DNA from: Dipteronia dyeriana
Taxonomy: Eukaryota > Streptophyta > Magnoliopsida > Sapindales > Sapindaceae
Reading direction: 5' to 3'
DNA length: 64,000 nt
NCBI GenBank assembly: GCA_032871835.1
Contig: CM065299.1
Location: 186,001 to 250,000, forward strand
Part shown: one piece after another, positions 47,146 through 59,818 of the stretch
How positions within the stretch are numbered: the first letter of the stretch is position 1
How the letters are laid out: each line of letters opens with the position of its first letter
The notes under the pieces: model-generated
The model's input: the letters and a program-made list of their open reading frames with translations, nothing else
What the model was told of the DNA's origin: nothing
Databases searched by the model: none
Program-made: the position numbers and the translations under genes

Positions 47146-50100
47146 TTACAGGGATATGCTGTTGGGGATACCTTTTCCTGTAATGCCTCCTCTGCGATTC
47201 TCATTGGATGCATCAGGGTGCAGAAGTTTGTATGCTATCTTGGCAGGTCCCCATCTGTTCTTAAACTTTGGATTTATATTTCTGTCCCTGATTTTAGTCT
47301 CTATCTCTTCCAGAGTTTTCTTGAATGTTTCAAATTTTTGCAGAACCTCCTTGTTGTCTGTCCACTGTGATGAAGGCCTTTGTCCCAGGTACTCTTCATC
47401 AGATGTGTGTCGCGAGAGGACTTCTACTAATGCTATGCCAAGGGTCATCTCAAATTTTTCGGGTAACGTCTTAAGATAGTATTTGTCTGGATCCTTTAGG
47501 AACTCTCCAAATTCTGTAGTCCCTTCCTCTGGAATGAAACTCCGACAGTGTGTGGGACGATTTGGAGGGTAACCAGCATATGCATATTGCCCAAAGTTCA
47601 CAGAAGCATGAAGGGCTGATGCAGTCCAGATAAGAATTGTTAGAGCCTCTTGTAGGTCCATGAGAGTGGTCATTTTGAACCACCATACCTCATTGCGCTT
47701 ATCACCATGACCAACATTTCGAATTTCTGACCACCATGCTTGGAGTTCTCCATCAGACTTGACAGAGTCATCATCTTTGTAGAAGATTGAACAGTAGTCA
47801 ATGACCCAGGTCCTAATTGCACTCCATATATCAAGTGCGTCTAAACCATACGGATAGTCTTGGAATAGAATCTGAGCCCCAGTAGGGTTGTCTGGGTCTT
47901 CCAGAGCCATACGTCTGAAAAATTATCGCCATGAGGAAATGTAGAATACAAACAGTGTAGAAGTTCTCTGCTTTGTGTGAACATTATCAAAACGAAATAA
48001 AAGCAATGCACTTTCAAATCATTTTGAGTGAATACCTTTTAAGAAGATCTGTTGGGAGGGCTTGTTCATCAAATCTCCACTTTTTATAGAGCTCAGAAGA
48101 CAACTCCATAGAAACTTCACCTGTAAACAATGTCTTCTCTAGAATTCCTCCTGAGTTTATGAGGATTCTTCGATACAATGCATTAATGTGCATGGTGTCT
48201 TTGAAATGAGGATCTAAAAGCAGATGGATCGGGTGCATCACACTCAACTGTCTTCTAGTGGCAATGATGAATGGCTCGACTACCGCATGAGTATGCAACC
48301 TGGAAAATATATCATATATAGTATAAATGACTAACAAGCCGGAAATGGCATGGTTATTATGGGAATTTAGCTGACTGATGGTTGCAGAAGTGTTTTTAAC
48401 TCACCAATGGCTGATCAGTTGATGGTAACCCGAGTCATTAGCCGCAACATGAGTTTTGGCCAACTGCCACAGGGCTCCCTCAGTCCCCTCACTTGCTGGA
48501 AGAAAAAGCCTACTGAAGATCTCGCCATCAGAAGAGACAGGTAAGCTCAGTTGTATCACCAATGGCTTTAATGTGGCATCGCCTTTTAGGAAAAGTAGAG
48601 TCCGGGATGCATAAGCACATATACCCTTTGTGTTTATGTTGATTCTGTTCAAAAAGGGCATGAGATAGTCGTGGTCATCCACGATATATATCCTCCATTG
48701 ATTCATTGCCTGTTTATGTGTATTGGAAGTCAACATGAAAATTGTACTAAAAAGAGAAGCCTTAAAACTGTGTAACAGTGATCTCCCAGGATATGATAGA
48801 TAGATGCCGATAATATTACCTTTCTACATGATCTTGCCACTCAAATTGATGAGAAGAAAAGGGAAGTGAAATGTTAACCTGAGTAATAGTAAGCCCATCT
48901 AGGTTGTTTACTATGTGTGATGCGTTTATTAAACACTTCTCTCCATTTTTGCTTTCCGGTGGTGGGAATATCTGTAAAGTAATTATGGTCAAATAAGAAA
49001 ACTATGTTAATTTATTTTCTCAAGACACAATAAATATACAGTCATGAACTTTAGGAAAATGAACAATGAAAAATACAATTCATATAGATTGATTTATGAT
49101 AGTTGTAATAGCATAGTATTTGTTATGTTACTTTTTTGTTTTCAGCATTACGTAGATTTCAGAGAATGAACATGTAAATTGACCGATTAATCTACATTTT
49201 TTCAGGGTAGATAAAGATTATGAAAACCTCCAAAACGCGGATTCTTGTTGGATTAGTTCCTGCAAGCATTTGGCGCCCGAACTCCTCATCATTTTTCCAT
49301 GCAAATTCGTTATCTAATGTCCAAAAAAGGCATAATGAAACATATAGTAAGAGCAGATTGCAGACAGCAGACTAATGATACAAGGAAACAAGAAAACTTA
49401 TGCAAAAAAGACAGGAGACTGCATTACTTGTTAGAATTTGAGGCAACGTGAACATCAAGTGGTCTCCTTTGCTAGCATGAGCAATTCCTTTGTAAAGCTC
49501 ATCAGGTACTAGTTTATGCAATTTCTCTGACAACCATCCATCCACTTTTTGGCTTTTATTGCTAGAAAACATCTCCTTAATCTCATCAAATGACTGGACA
49601 CTAGAATCTTGTTCTAGCAACGACTTCGCCTCGGGGAGAATGAAATGTGCAGTGGCTTGGATCGAATTTCCAATGAATTCAGATAGCTTCTTCGGGCTAA
49701 ATCTCTCATCAGGAGGAACATATATATCCAAGTTGATCATCTCTGGCCGGCTCTCAGTTTTGGGGTCTACATGTGACAGATTATCAAACAGCAAAACATA
49801 ATTATATCATAATTCTTCAGACTAGTTTGAACTGACACAAAATTCACCATTGATGCAGGGCAATTTGGATACCTTTCTTGCTTGGCGGGCGACCAGTTCT
49901 TCCCCTGCGAGGGTATGGAAAAGTTTCGGAACCACCCAAGACAGGTCTTTTATGTTCGTTGCCTTTATCAGGATTTCCAAGATCATTGTAGTAATCATAA
50001 TCGTAGATTCGATCCCATTCTTTCCTTTCCTCAGTTCCATCTCCCCTCAAAATTTTCAGTTCTTCTTGCCTCAAATCCACCAGTGCTTCAGGTGTGTCGG

Positions 50101-50792
50101 TTGGAAGATAACTCTAGCATTGGCAACATAACCTATGGTGTTAATCAACTTGCATGATAAAAAGAAACACAGAAATCAGACCAGGTATGAAATTAAAAAC
50201 CTACAGTATTTGAGAAGAAAATCCTGTTTGTTTTAGTCATTTTGATCGGGTACACCCAGGATCTGCAATCGAAATTGATAACCTGGTCGACAGGAGTTTG
50301 GAGAGTTGCAGATTGAAGGAAGAATTTATGGTTATGATGATTTTCTATAACAAAGGCCCCTGGAACTCCAAAACCAGGCTCCACATACAACTTTACTTCA
50401 TAGGTTGTGGTTCTCGTACCATCACTCTTCTGGCTCTTTGCATACTTGAACTTTGCCTTCTCACTCAACTTCCCTTTCCCAGTATCTGTCGAATTTAAAC
50501 ACGGAAGAGAAAACTATCAGCAGGTTGATTACCAGTTTGAGTATTATGATATGGACAATGCATGAAAGTTGAACTTACTGGGGTCGATTTCTGTGCAGCT
50601 ATAAACCTGAACAGAAGCTGATTTTCCAGGACCAGATTGCCCTGGACTGTGATCAACGATGAGTTTTCCCATGATCAAGTTCAAGTCATGATGATTACTT
50701 GCATGTGAATGTAGATGTCTGGTGATTTTGTTTTGAACAGCACTCAAACATTCTTGCAGGCCTGGACACAGGCCCTGGTTTTCCATTGTCAT
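47146..50792 (-). CDS. type-1 (probably 9-) lipoxygenase
   Basis: Nine exons on the minus strand: 50792-50579, 50485-50205, 50113-49873, 49766-49428, 49313-49228, 48971-48879, 48709-48405, 48299-48036, 47914-47146; 863 residues, usual for cytosolic plant lipoxygenases. The PLAT domain is N-terminal ([12 protein letters not shown]), then [20 protein letters not shown]. Iron-binding His are in [18 protein letters not shown] and His/Asn in [16 protein letters not shown]. The C-terminus is GIPNSISL, where nearly all plant lipoxygenases end in Ile, whose carboxylate binds iron. No transit peptide is seen, favouring the cytosolic 9-LOX class. It dioxygenates linoleic/linolenic acid in oxylipin formation. 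The start is ATG at 50792; a second ATG lies two codons on. Confidence 0.93.
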
Positions 50793-51589
50793 CTCTCCTG
50801 TATAAGAATTCAGGAATGGTTGAAAGGGAAATAAATAGAAATCAGTCAAATAAGGTCTATAAAGGAAAAATAAAAATAAAAAAATCGATGTGGTTGCTTT
50901 GGTATTGAGGTATGCATCATATCCATCGCTTGTCTGCAAGGTTTTCTTGTTCACTACTTCGAATCTAAGTTCCCTGCTTTGTGGGTTTCGCATTTTGTAA
51001 ACTTTTAAATAAATTTCAATGATGAGCAAGAATTATATTATCACTCTCCTAAAGTTGTCTATTGTGATTTGTGGATACCTACTAGCTTAATTGGTGAGAT
51101 CTCTTGGAATCTCACCCACATCAGATTTTGAGTTAATCTTTGCTTAATTGTAACTCAATTCTGCCAAAAGCTGTGCACTACAATAAAAGATTTAATCTTT
51201 TAATAATGTCAATGTAAATAATATATACTTTCAGCAAAATTGTTCCAAGCATTTAGGAACAAATATTTTTTAATTAATTACTTCAAAAAAAAAAACAACC
51301 TTTTAATTAATGAATCAAATGTTGTATGAAAAAATTAAAAATAATAATTATAACACACACATATCAAATCATATAATGTCATTTTACCTTAGAGAGTGAA
51401 AAGGGTTTTTTTTTTACCAAATGGTATTGAGGTCATTTCGTGGTATTTTTGTAATTGAATTTGATTTCAGGGTAGATTTGCAATTGCCCCCTAAAATAGG
51501 GCATTGTTGCTAAGAAAATAAACCCTTTAAACAAAAAAATAAAATAAAAAAGAGAGCGAATTTTGCAACTGTAACTCAGCTCTCAAGCG
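50793..51589. other. divergent promoter region, lipoxygenase and ferredoxin-like genes
   Basis: About 800 bp shared between the minus-strand lipoxygenase and the plus-strand ferredoxin-like gene. It is AT-rich with A/T runs; no named element was recognised. Confidence 0.5.
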
Positions 51590-52078
51590 ATGGCCATATC
51601 AACACTTCAAAAGCTCTCCTCCCAAATCCACCGCCTTCCTTCCCTCTCTATCCACCACTCCAAATCCCTAATCTACCGCTCCTCCGCAATATCCACCGCC
51701 TCTTCCGCCTCCGCCAAGGTTTCCGACAGGATCGTCAAGCTCTCCGCGATCGACATCGACGGCAGGAAGCGCGAGATCGTCGGACTGTCAGGACATACTC
51801 TACTCAAGGCCCTCACCAACAGCGGCCTCATTGAACCGGCCTCCCACCGCCTAGAGGAGATCGACGCCTGCTCCACGGAGTGCGAGGTCTATATCGCCGA
51901 GGAGTGGTTCGAAAGGCTGCCGCCGAGATCGTACGACGAGGAGTACTTGCTCAAGAAGTACTCGCGCGGTCGGGTGTTGAACAAGCACTCTAGGCTCGGC
52001 TGCCAGGTGGTGCTCAATCGCGATCTCGAAGGTATGGTCGTGGCTGTCCCCGAGCCCAAACCATGGGACATCCCATAA
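51590..52078 (+). CDS. mitochondrial 2Fe-2S ferredoxin-like protein (complex I ferredoxin, C1-FDX-like)
   Basis: Intronless, 162 residues. The N-terminus (MAISTLQKLSSQIHRLPSLS) is rich in Ser, Leu and basic residues, a mitochondrial presequence. The rest follows the adrenodoxin fold: KLSAIDIDGRKREIVGLSGH, then IDACSTECEVYIAEEWFERL, then YSRGRVLNKHSRLGCQVVLN and the end VVAVPEPKPWDIP. Only three of the four cluster Cys can be seen (ACSTEC and LGC); the usual first Cys is missing. It matches Arabidopsis At3g07480 as I recall it, found as a bridge protein between the arms of plant complex I, where a single metal ion rather than a cluster has been described. Codon use is GC-rich compared with neighbours. 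Confidence 0.88.
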   Translation: MAISTLQKLSSQIHRLPSLSIHHSKSLIYRSSAISTASSASAKVSDRIVKLSAIDIDGRKREIVGLSGHTLLKALTNSGLIEPASHRLEEIDACSTECEVYIAEEWFERLPPRSYDEEYLLKKYSRGRVLNKHSRLGCQVVLNRDLEGMVVAVPEPKPWDIP

Positions 52079-54640
52079 ATTAAAAAAAAAAAAATAGGGC
52101 AAAAGATTGCATTTTGTGTTTTTATTGGAAAAAATCAATAATTGTGAACTAAAATTCGGTGCTTGAACACAGCTTCATTTGTTGTTTCTTGTTTTAATGT
52201 TACTTGCTGAGATTGCCTTTCAATTTCAAGTTTTACGATTTAAACATTTTGGAAGTTAAACTATACTCTCTTGAATTACATTAATGTTGTTCCAATCAGG
52301 CCTGACGAGTATATGCTAATATAATTTGGATAGACAAGTTATTTGATTGAATGTGTATCCTTAATTTATCTGAAATCCATATTGTCTATGCATTCAGCGA
52401 CCAGTGAATGTGAAAATACTTCAATAATCTCGTGGATATATATATATATATACATCCCTATTTTTTTACACAAAGGTTGAAGATTTAAGTTACTGAGTAC
52501 CGACTTAAATGCTACATTGCATTTTGTTTTAGCAACTAATAAACCTTCCCTTACTACAGGAATATAGTGCCATTTGAAAGAATTCTTCAAGTTCATCCAA
52601 ATTATGTGTATTGATATGTTCTTTATCGGTAATGTAGGCATAGGCTTTCATGAGCCAATTTGAGTGTATAATGTCTTAGGCAGAACAATATTGTCCTTAT
52701 TAGTTCAAGCAGTAATTTTGATAGAAGGTTTGTATAAGTTGATATATTTCCTCTCATGGATTAGATTACATTATGCTTTTGTTTAGTATTTTGTCGCCTC
52801 TGAAACTCAAGTCCTGCCCGCTTCAGCAACTGAATTGATAGAGAAATGCACATTGGCTAGCTAGTAAACAGAATCCTTTATAGGTTCAAGCTATATACTT
52901 CATTATTTAGTCAAAATTTCTTAAGAAACATGGATATATGTATATGTGTTCATCAATAAAGCATAGTGGCTACCCCCCAAGTAGCCCGGAAGGTTGAAGG
53001 CTTCATTGAAGACTTTAGCACAGATTACCAATTAGATAATGGCTTGTAGAAGTTTGAAGATTATTCCTTTACCTACGAGTATTTGTTATGGCATTGTTGC
53101 CTACGAAGTTTGAAGTTTTATTTTTTTCCTTGCAACTCTTTCTCATGTCCTATCATTTTTTAGGATTAAAGAGTGAAGTTTTTTTCAAATATCTTGCTCA
53201 TGTTATAGTATGTAGGTTATTCTCACTGGACAGATGATTTTAATTTTTGTATCTGAAGTTGCTTCATATTTCGTACAAAAATGTAGTATAACTATTAAAT
53301 TTTGTTGAAGCTTGGTCAATGCACTTAATTTAATTTAGAGTAAACAGCCAAACACTGTACAACCCAACAAAATTAGTCAAAATATCAACCTATATGTGAT
53401 GTGATAAGTGACATGGCAAAGACAATCAGTTTGTTCATTTGGGTGGATATTTAGATAATTTGTTGGGTTGTGTAGCATTATTCTTTAATCTAATCTACAA
53501 GGTTGACGAATTTCATGTGATGTGTGATGTTATTGAGATATGCCTTGAATGGTAAAGAGGTGTAGATATGCCTTCAATGATTATTCTCTTGCACTGGTAT
53601 GCTTTGATCGTTTGTAACTTTAACAACCTTAAAGGGTTTTGATTTAATGCAACCTATCGTCCATGATAGAGATTTGCAAATTGCAATGATGGAAGATTTA
53701 GATAAGCATTCTCTTGAAATATAAGAAGACTGTTCATAAAAGAAGGATTTGCAAAAATGTGGTATGTAGGCTCCAGTTAGAAGCTTGAAACGAGTAGCAC
53801 AAAAGTTGGGCTGCTTTAACACATGTAACATTTGTTCAAGCAACTCATTTGATGTTACCATTTGTGAGTTTGTTCGTGTGCCTGATTCTCAAATTCTCTT
53901 TGATAAATTCATGGTTCCAACTTAATAGATACTCAAATTATCATTCCATTCCAATTTGAAGCGTCATCAATTGATTATTGTGTACCATTCCAATCCAATC
54001 AGCAGAATCCAACTATATCCAAAATTTGAACTTGAAACTCAAATCAATACTCCATGTCCAAGCATTGTCTCTATTAGCTTCAACAAACATACAACTTCAA
54101 TTCATTCTTTTCAATCTCGTAAGGTTCAAACTAGTGAAAAACCTCGTCTTACAAAAGAAAAAAATTAGCATCTAAAAAAGCTGTAAAACTTAGCAAAAAA
54201 CACTCACTTATCTGATTGATTTTAAAAAAATGTAATCCAAGCCATGTGCCCGATACAATCACAACTAAGTAAATAGGAGATCGTATGGGCGAGTTAGCTG
54301 GAAATCGATTTAGCAAACGAAGAAATTGCCTCAAAACATCCGTTTTTTCAAAAAGAAAAAAACGTTCTTGGGACAGAGTGCGTTTGCTTACCTAAAAGAA
54401 AACGACTTTGAAATATACAAAAAAAAAAAAAGGAGAAGAAATGTGGCAGTATATAAGGGCCTGAAGAATCATGTGGAGAATCAGATTCAGGCGAGTGATA
54501 CTGACGACTTTTATCTCGCAAGTTTGTATTCATTTAATTGGCTGAATCGTTCTTTTTGTTTCGATCCAGTCAAGAAGCTGAACTTGCTTTCACTCTTCGT
54601 CCAACTTTGATATCAATTACACATTTTTCAAGCAAACCAC
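52079..54640. other. intergenic between the ferredoxin-like gene and the promoter-like region
   Basis: AT-rich spacer with a short TA run near 52438. A 95-codon minus-strand frame at 53574-53861 has a genuine ATG but matches nothing I know. No other feature was recognised. Confidence 0.45.
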
Positions 54641-54714
54641 AGGAAAAAGAACAAAAAAAAAAAAACAGAGAAAGGAGAAATAGCAGAGCCGAACTGGAGG
54701 TTGAAGACAGAGAC

Positions 54715-54835
54715 TGAGAAGTAAGGTTTCGTGTGTGAGTATTTATAGATGCAAGTAAGAACTAGGGTTAGGGTTTTGAAGAAGTGGGCTTTTTTGGGCC
54801 ACTTTTCCCGAACTTGAAATGTGAATAGGCCCATA
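54715..54835 (-). promoter_or_regulatory. promoter-like cluster: site II, telo-box and TATA on the minus strand
   Basis: Read on the minus strand: site II-like motifs (GGCCCA at 54827-54833, TGGCCCAA at 54794-54801), then a telo-box, CAAAACCCTAACCCTAGT at 54761-54778, then TATAAAT at about 54740-54748. Order and spacing are those of plant promoters driving ribosomal-protein, translation-related or snoRNA genes. No recognisable protein follows; a small frame beginning MNTNLRDKSRQYHSPESDS lies at 54348-54533. The target is unknown. Confidence 0.6.
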
Positions 54836-55673
54836 TATTTCATACTTGTCAAAAACAAATTAATTTCCACGAGTCAGGCATTCATGCTGCCAATTTTCTG
54901 AACTTGAAGTGTCCAAACTTTATTAATTAATTAATTACTATATAGTTTTTTTTTTTTTTAAAAAAAAAAGAAACATCTATGTCGTTAATGGTTATTAAAA
55001 GGGAAATTTATTTTTGTGTTAGTTTATAATTTTATTTTTATTTTTCAAACCTTCAATGTTTGTTGATTATTGCATTGGCATGTAATAACTAGTAATGAGT
55101 TTGTACATAAACAAATTCTCTATAGTAGCTTGACCTAATTGACAAACTCTTCTAAGTTCTAACTAGAACACACCAAATTTAGAAACAAAACCGACCCTTA
55201 ATGCTATGTATCATATACATTTCGTCCACACAATCTCCATGTTATGTGGTTTAAGTGTTTAAACACGAGTTGTTGAATGAAATAATAAACCGATTAAACT
55301 CTAAAAAGTTGTTAAATGACGGTTTTTAATTGAGCGATCCAAAGCATTTCCCTCTTGCAAGTCACTCCCTATTTTAAGACACCCCCACAACATGAAACCC
55401 TTAATTTTTGTTTAAATGGAACAAATCTTAATCAAACACCCACCACAAAAATTCCATTTGTTAAACTTTAATTTTCAACCAACCGTTTTTCGCTCTCACC
55501 TTCAAAATCCCCACCTCCCTCTCACCGTTCTCTTTATCATCTCATTTTCATACATGTAGCCAACCTGTTTGTGTAAATTCCTCACTGAACTTATTCTTCG
55601 AATAAATCGCACCTCAACTTTTGAATTTCATTCTTGGGTTTGTTTTCGTTTACGTTCAAGTACTTGTTGGGTC
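54836..55673. other. intergenic upstream of the CML3-like gene
   Basis: AT-rich spacer containing the promoter and 5' UTR of the calmodulin-like gene. A frame open from 55569 continues into the CDS but has no ATG with better support than 55674. Confidence 0.5.
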
Positions 55674-56126
55674 ATGGATCCAGCCGAGCTTCGTCGGGTT
55701 TTTCAAATGTTCGACAGGAACGGAGACGGGAAGATCACGAAGAAGGAGCTCAGCGACTCGTTAGAGAACCTTGGGATATACATTCCGGACGGTGACATGG
55801 TCCAGATGATCGAAAAGATCGACGTGAACGGTGACGGCTACGTGGACATAGACGAGTTCGGTGCCTTGTACCAGACGATAATGGACGAGAGAGACGAGGA
55901 CGAGGACATGAAGGAAGCGTTCAACGTGTTCGACCAAAACGGAGACGGGTTCATCACCGTCGACGAGTTGAGATCGGTGTTGTCTTCTCTGGGACTGAAA
56001 CAAGGAAGGACCATAGAAGACTGCAAGAGAATGATCAAGAAAGTGGACGTGGATGGTGATGGGATGGTCAACTTCAAAGAATTCAAGCAGATGATGAAAG
56101 GTGGTGGCTTTGCTGCATTGAGTTGA
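55674..56126 (+). CDS. CML3: calmodulin-like protein, CML3-like, four EF hands
   Basis: Intronless, 150 residues. Four canonical 12-residue EF-hand loops are visible: [36 protein letters not shown] and [12 protein letters not shown], so four calcium sites are expected. The linker and last helix ([34 protein letters not shown]) match Arabidopsis CML3 (At3g07490) as I recall it. The start at 55674 begins [19 protein letters not shown]; upstream in-frame codons lack homology. Arabidopsis CML3 is recalled as peroxisomal through an SNL-type C-terminus and acts on the protease DEG15; this protein stops at ...AALS, so that signal seems absent here. Confidence 0.92.
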   Translation: MDPAELRRVFQMFDRNGDGKITKKELSDSLENLGIYIPDGDMVQMIEKIDVNGDGYVDIDEFGALYQTIMDERDEDEDMKEAFNVFDQNGDGFITVDELRSVLSSLGLKQGRTIEDCKRMIKKVDVDGDGMVNFKEFKQMMKGGGFAALS

Positions 56127-56994
56127 TAATAATTATATGCACATAGATAGGAAGTTTCTCTCGTTTCGAACTTAGCGTCCGTACGAAAAAAAAAAATGGG
56201 GACGCGCATGAATTTGTATGGTTATAAATTCATTAAAGAATCGAACTTTTCATTTGAATTCGGTGTTTTGGAATTTTTTTTTTACGGATCCTCTGCACTA
56301 GAGAATTTTCATACATAGATAATAGAATTTATAATTTATCATACATGGAGCCTCATTTAGAGCACCTCTTGTTATGATTAATTTCATTTAGAAGAAAAAA
56401 AGAAAAATATAAAGAATGTCCATTTTGTGGGTTCAAAGTTTATGCTTCATTTTCTCTTAACTTATGTGTTTGTGATTCTTTTATACTGCAACAAATTCTT
56501 TATTGACAAACTGAATGAATGTACCCTACTGTTAAATTACATTAGACGGCTTTTTATGGATTGTTTTGTGTTAACAAGTTTTATAATTGGGTTACCATCA
56601 TTTACCTATTTCTCTAGGAAAGTTTGATGAAAGTAATCAATTGTTGGATCTAAACACTTGAATTATTACCTTGTAAGAAAAAAATATTCACCACAAATTG
56701 GTCCATTTATTCATAAAATCACATGTTTTATATAAACATGTATAAAAAAAATAAAGGCTAAATTTTATTTTTTATTTTTATATAAAAAAATAGTTTTAGA
56801 TCATAAATTAAATACGATTTTTTCCATATATGGATCAAATTAGTAGTCAAGTGAAAACAAATAATAAAAGTGATCAATACTAATAATAACAATAAATTTC
56901 GGGCAAAACCGGTAATATATATATTTATGTATCGTCACTTCCTCTTCAATTGAAAGTGTTACAAAACAACAGTCGCAGTCGCAGAGACAATAAA
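56127..56994. other. intergenic between the CML3-like and CRM genes
   Basis: 3' UTR, AT-rich spacer and promoter of the CRM gene. Nothing else was recognised. Confidence 0.5.
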
Positions 56995-59170
56995 ATGGTG
57001 GGGAGGGTTATAGGCTCCTCAGCTTCGATGCTTCTCCGAAAATCACATGCCTTGAAGATTATCCTATCCAACTCCTCCATTTTCACGCCCCCTCTTCACA
57101 GAACCAGGTACTTCTCTCATTATCTCTCTTTCTCTGCATTTCGTCCGCTGATTATTATTATTATTATTTTTGTATGGTGTTCATCATTTTCTGCGATTAC
57201 TTGTTTTAAGGTTCGAATTCGTTTTCGAGTCAATTTATTTATTTAATTTGTAAAAGAATTTGCTTTTGAAGTCTAGCTCACGGTTCTGTAGCTTGGGTGA
57301 TGTAATGTGCAAGGCTTTTGTTGAGGGATCGCCATGTTTGGGTCATCCAACAAGATTCCCTTTTGAAGGGCGTTTGTGGGTCCATTCAGCTCCATTTTCG
57401 ACCGCTGTTGGAGAGGGACTGAACCCTTCTGAGAAAGGAACTGGTGTTGATGGTGCTGGTGCTGATAATGCTAAATTGAAGAGGAAGAAGCTCAAGGGGA
57501 AACGAGCCGTCGTGAGATGGTTGAAACATTTTAGATGGAAGAAGAAGAAAGACTATGAAAGGATGACCGCTGAAGAGAAGATTTTGTACAAATTGAATAA
57601 GGTCAGGCCTCCAATTGATATCTAATTTGTGCATATTTGGAGAAATTAAACATGTTTGATCTTAGTTGACTTTGGAGTTGCATCTATAAGAGAGAATTAT
57701 ATAGTTTAGACCTTGACTAATGATGTGATTTCTATTGTTAAATGTTCTTATCGATCAAGCTTTACTTTTTCTAGGCTAGAAAGAAAGAGGAAAGGATTGT
57801 TGAAGCATTGAAAAAGATTGAACCTAAGGAGACTTCAGAAACCACTCATGACCCGGAGATATTGACCCCGGAAGAGCACTTCTTCTTTTTGAAGATGGGC
57901 ATCAAGTGCAAGAATTACGTTCCAGTAGGAAGGCGGGGATTATACCAGGGTGTGATTCTGAATATGCATCTGCATTGGAAGAAACATCAGACACTGAAGG
58001 TTGTGGTTAAGACATTCTCACCGGAGGAGGTTAAGGAGATGGCTTCTGAGCTGGCAAGATTGAGTGGAGGAATCGTTCTTGATATTCATGAAGAAAATAC
58101 GATAATTATGTACCGAGGAAAGAATTATACTCAACCACCAACAGAGATAATGTCTCCTAGGGTCACCCTCCCTAGAAAGAAGGTTTTTTTCTTTTTCTTT
58201 TTCTTTCTTGTTTGTCTTAACGCGTTTTCTGTCGTCATTTATCATCTGTGAATGGAATAGTATTCGAATACACTAATTTTTCTCATGCAGTAATATTTTT
58301 TGGCTGATTATAATCATCCTGATAAAAAATCGAAGGCTATGTTGTTTCTCACTGCATTTCGATCATGTATGAAGGGTTATTTCTCTGTTCAGAAACTGTG
58401 CTCTTTGGAGAAACAAACTTGTCATTTCACTCAACTGCAGTAACTTGAACATTTTTGTTGGACAAAAACACACAACGTGCAAACACATACTAGAACACAT
58501 TATATCTGAATCTCTTTTGTTCAGTGAAATTATTCTAATACTAAGTTTAATGCATATTCATTTATCCTATTCTTGAAAATTTTCTATATGGTATTGACAT
58601 CCCCTTCTTTTTCTCTCTCTTTTACAGGCTTTGGATAAGTCCAAATATAGGGATGAACTTCGTGCTGTTAGAAGATATATTCCGAGACTTGAGCAAGAAC
58701 TTGAGTTGCTTCGTGCACAGGCTGAAAGAAGAGTTGAAAATAGAACCGATACCATAGAAGGTACACAAAACATGGATGCCATAGAAGGTATCCAAAATGC
58801 TGAAATAAATAACGTAGATTCCGGAGGCATTTCAAGCATGAAGGAAAGCATGAAGGAATGGTCTGAAAATGATCGTACAACAGATTCGTTTATGGGATCA
58901 GATTCTGAAGATTTATCAGATATTTTCGAGACTGATTCCGACTCAGAAGTTGATGAGAAGGCAGAACGACCTCTTTATTTGGATCAGTTTGAAAAGTTTC
59001 CAACTGAACATAATGAAGAACCTGAAGATTTTAAGGAGCACCTGCATCAAATATCTGTGGACTCTAGAAACTCCAAATCATTTGGGAAAGACGAGGACAC
59101 ACCGAACTTTGATGAAGTTGATAAGTTATTTTTGCGTGCTGCTAATCTCTTAAAGAAACAAAGGAGATAG
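56995..59170 (+). CDS. CRM-domain RNA-binding protein, organellar
   Basis: Four exons: 56995-57107, 57277-57601, 57775-58182, 58628-59170; 462 residues. The N-terminus (MVGRVIGSSASMLLRKSHAL) is basic and hydroxylated, an organellar targeting peptide. A Lys-rich segment (KLKRKKLKGKRAVVRWLKHF) precedes one CRM (CRS1/YhbY) domain: LTPEEHFFFLKMGIKCKNYV, the GxxG RNA-binding loop GRRGLYQGV, and HEENTIIMYRGKNY at its end. A coiled-coil-like helix (YIPRLEQELELLRAQAERRV) and an acidic C-terminus follow. CRM proteins act in organelle intron splicing or ribosome assembly. It resembles single-CRM Arabidopsis proteins such as At3g25440. The acceptor at 57277 was chosen by frame. Confidence 0.9.
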
Positions 59171-59818
59171 TAAATTTATAAATCTTTGTACTTGGAACAA
59201 AGGCAGATTTGTGCACATGGTCTTACTTGTTGAAGGTTATATCGGGTTACAAGGCTAATTGATTGTTACATTGTAAAGCTGAGCAATTTTTTATGAGCAT
59301 TTCAAATCTATTCTTTCAGTGTCGATTATGTATCTGTGTACGAATCAGGGAGATTGTATGACCGTTTCTTCCACTATTTTTAGGCGGGAAGATCTTCAGG
59401 ACACATTTTCGAAACAAAAAAGGGTAGCTAAACATGAAACAATTAGACTTAACAAGATAATCTCATTAGGCCAGAGTTGAACTTGCTTTTGCTTTGACAC
59501 TATATTGTTTAACAAGTGCAGCTTTTGGGCATTTTTTACCATAGCCTTTGATTATTTCTACTCTTTAAATTCATATAGGACATCAAAATGACTTCTCTAA
59601 GAATGGAATAATGAATTAAAATATCCATGTATTATTACCATTACACATGTAATGTTGTTCCCATAACATTGGAATACAATCAAACAATTTGACATGAGAG
59701 GTCATAGGCCCTTCAAGTTGAATTCAAGTGAATAATGAATTATCAAATTGGAAAAATCTGCATCAACCGAAAGAGAAATGTACAGTTTTCTAAACCTATT
59801 AACTCCTAGCAAAAACAA
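59171..59818. other. convergent 3' intergenic
   Basis: Space between the CRM gene (+) and the first FAR1-type gene (-). No feature was recognised beyond UTR-like sequence. Confidence 0.5.

Noticed and set aside
53574..53861. 95-codon minus-strand ORF with a genuine ATG
   Set aside because: No recognised motif, signal peptide or conserved neighbour arrangement; may be chance in AT-rich DNA.
54450..54530. C/D or H/ACA snoRNA
   Set aside because: CTGA and TGATA words and two small hairpins occur, but box spacing does not fit a standard snoRNA by inspection.
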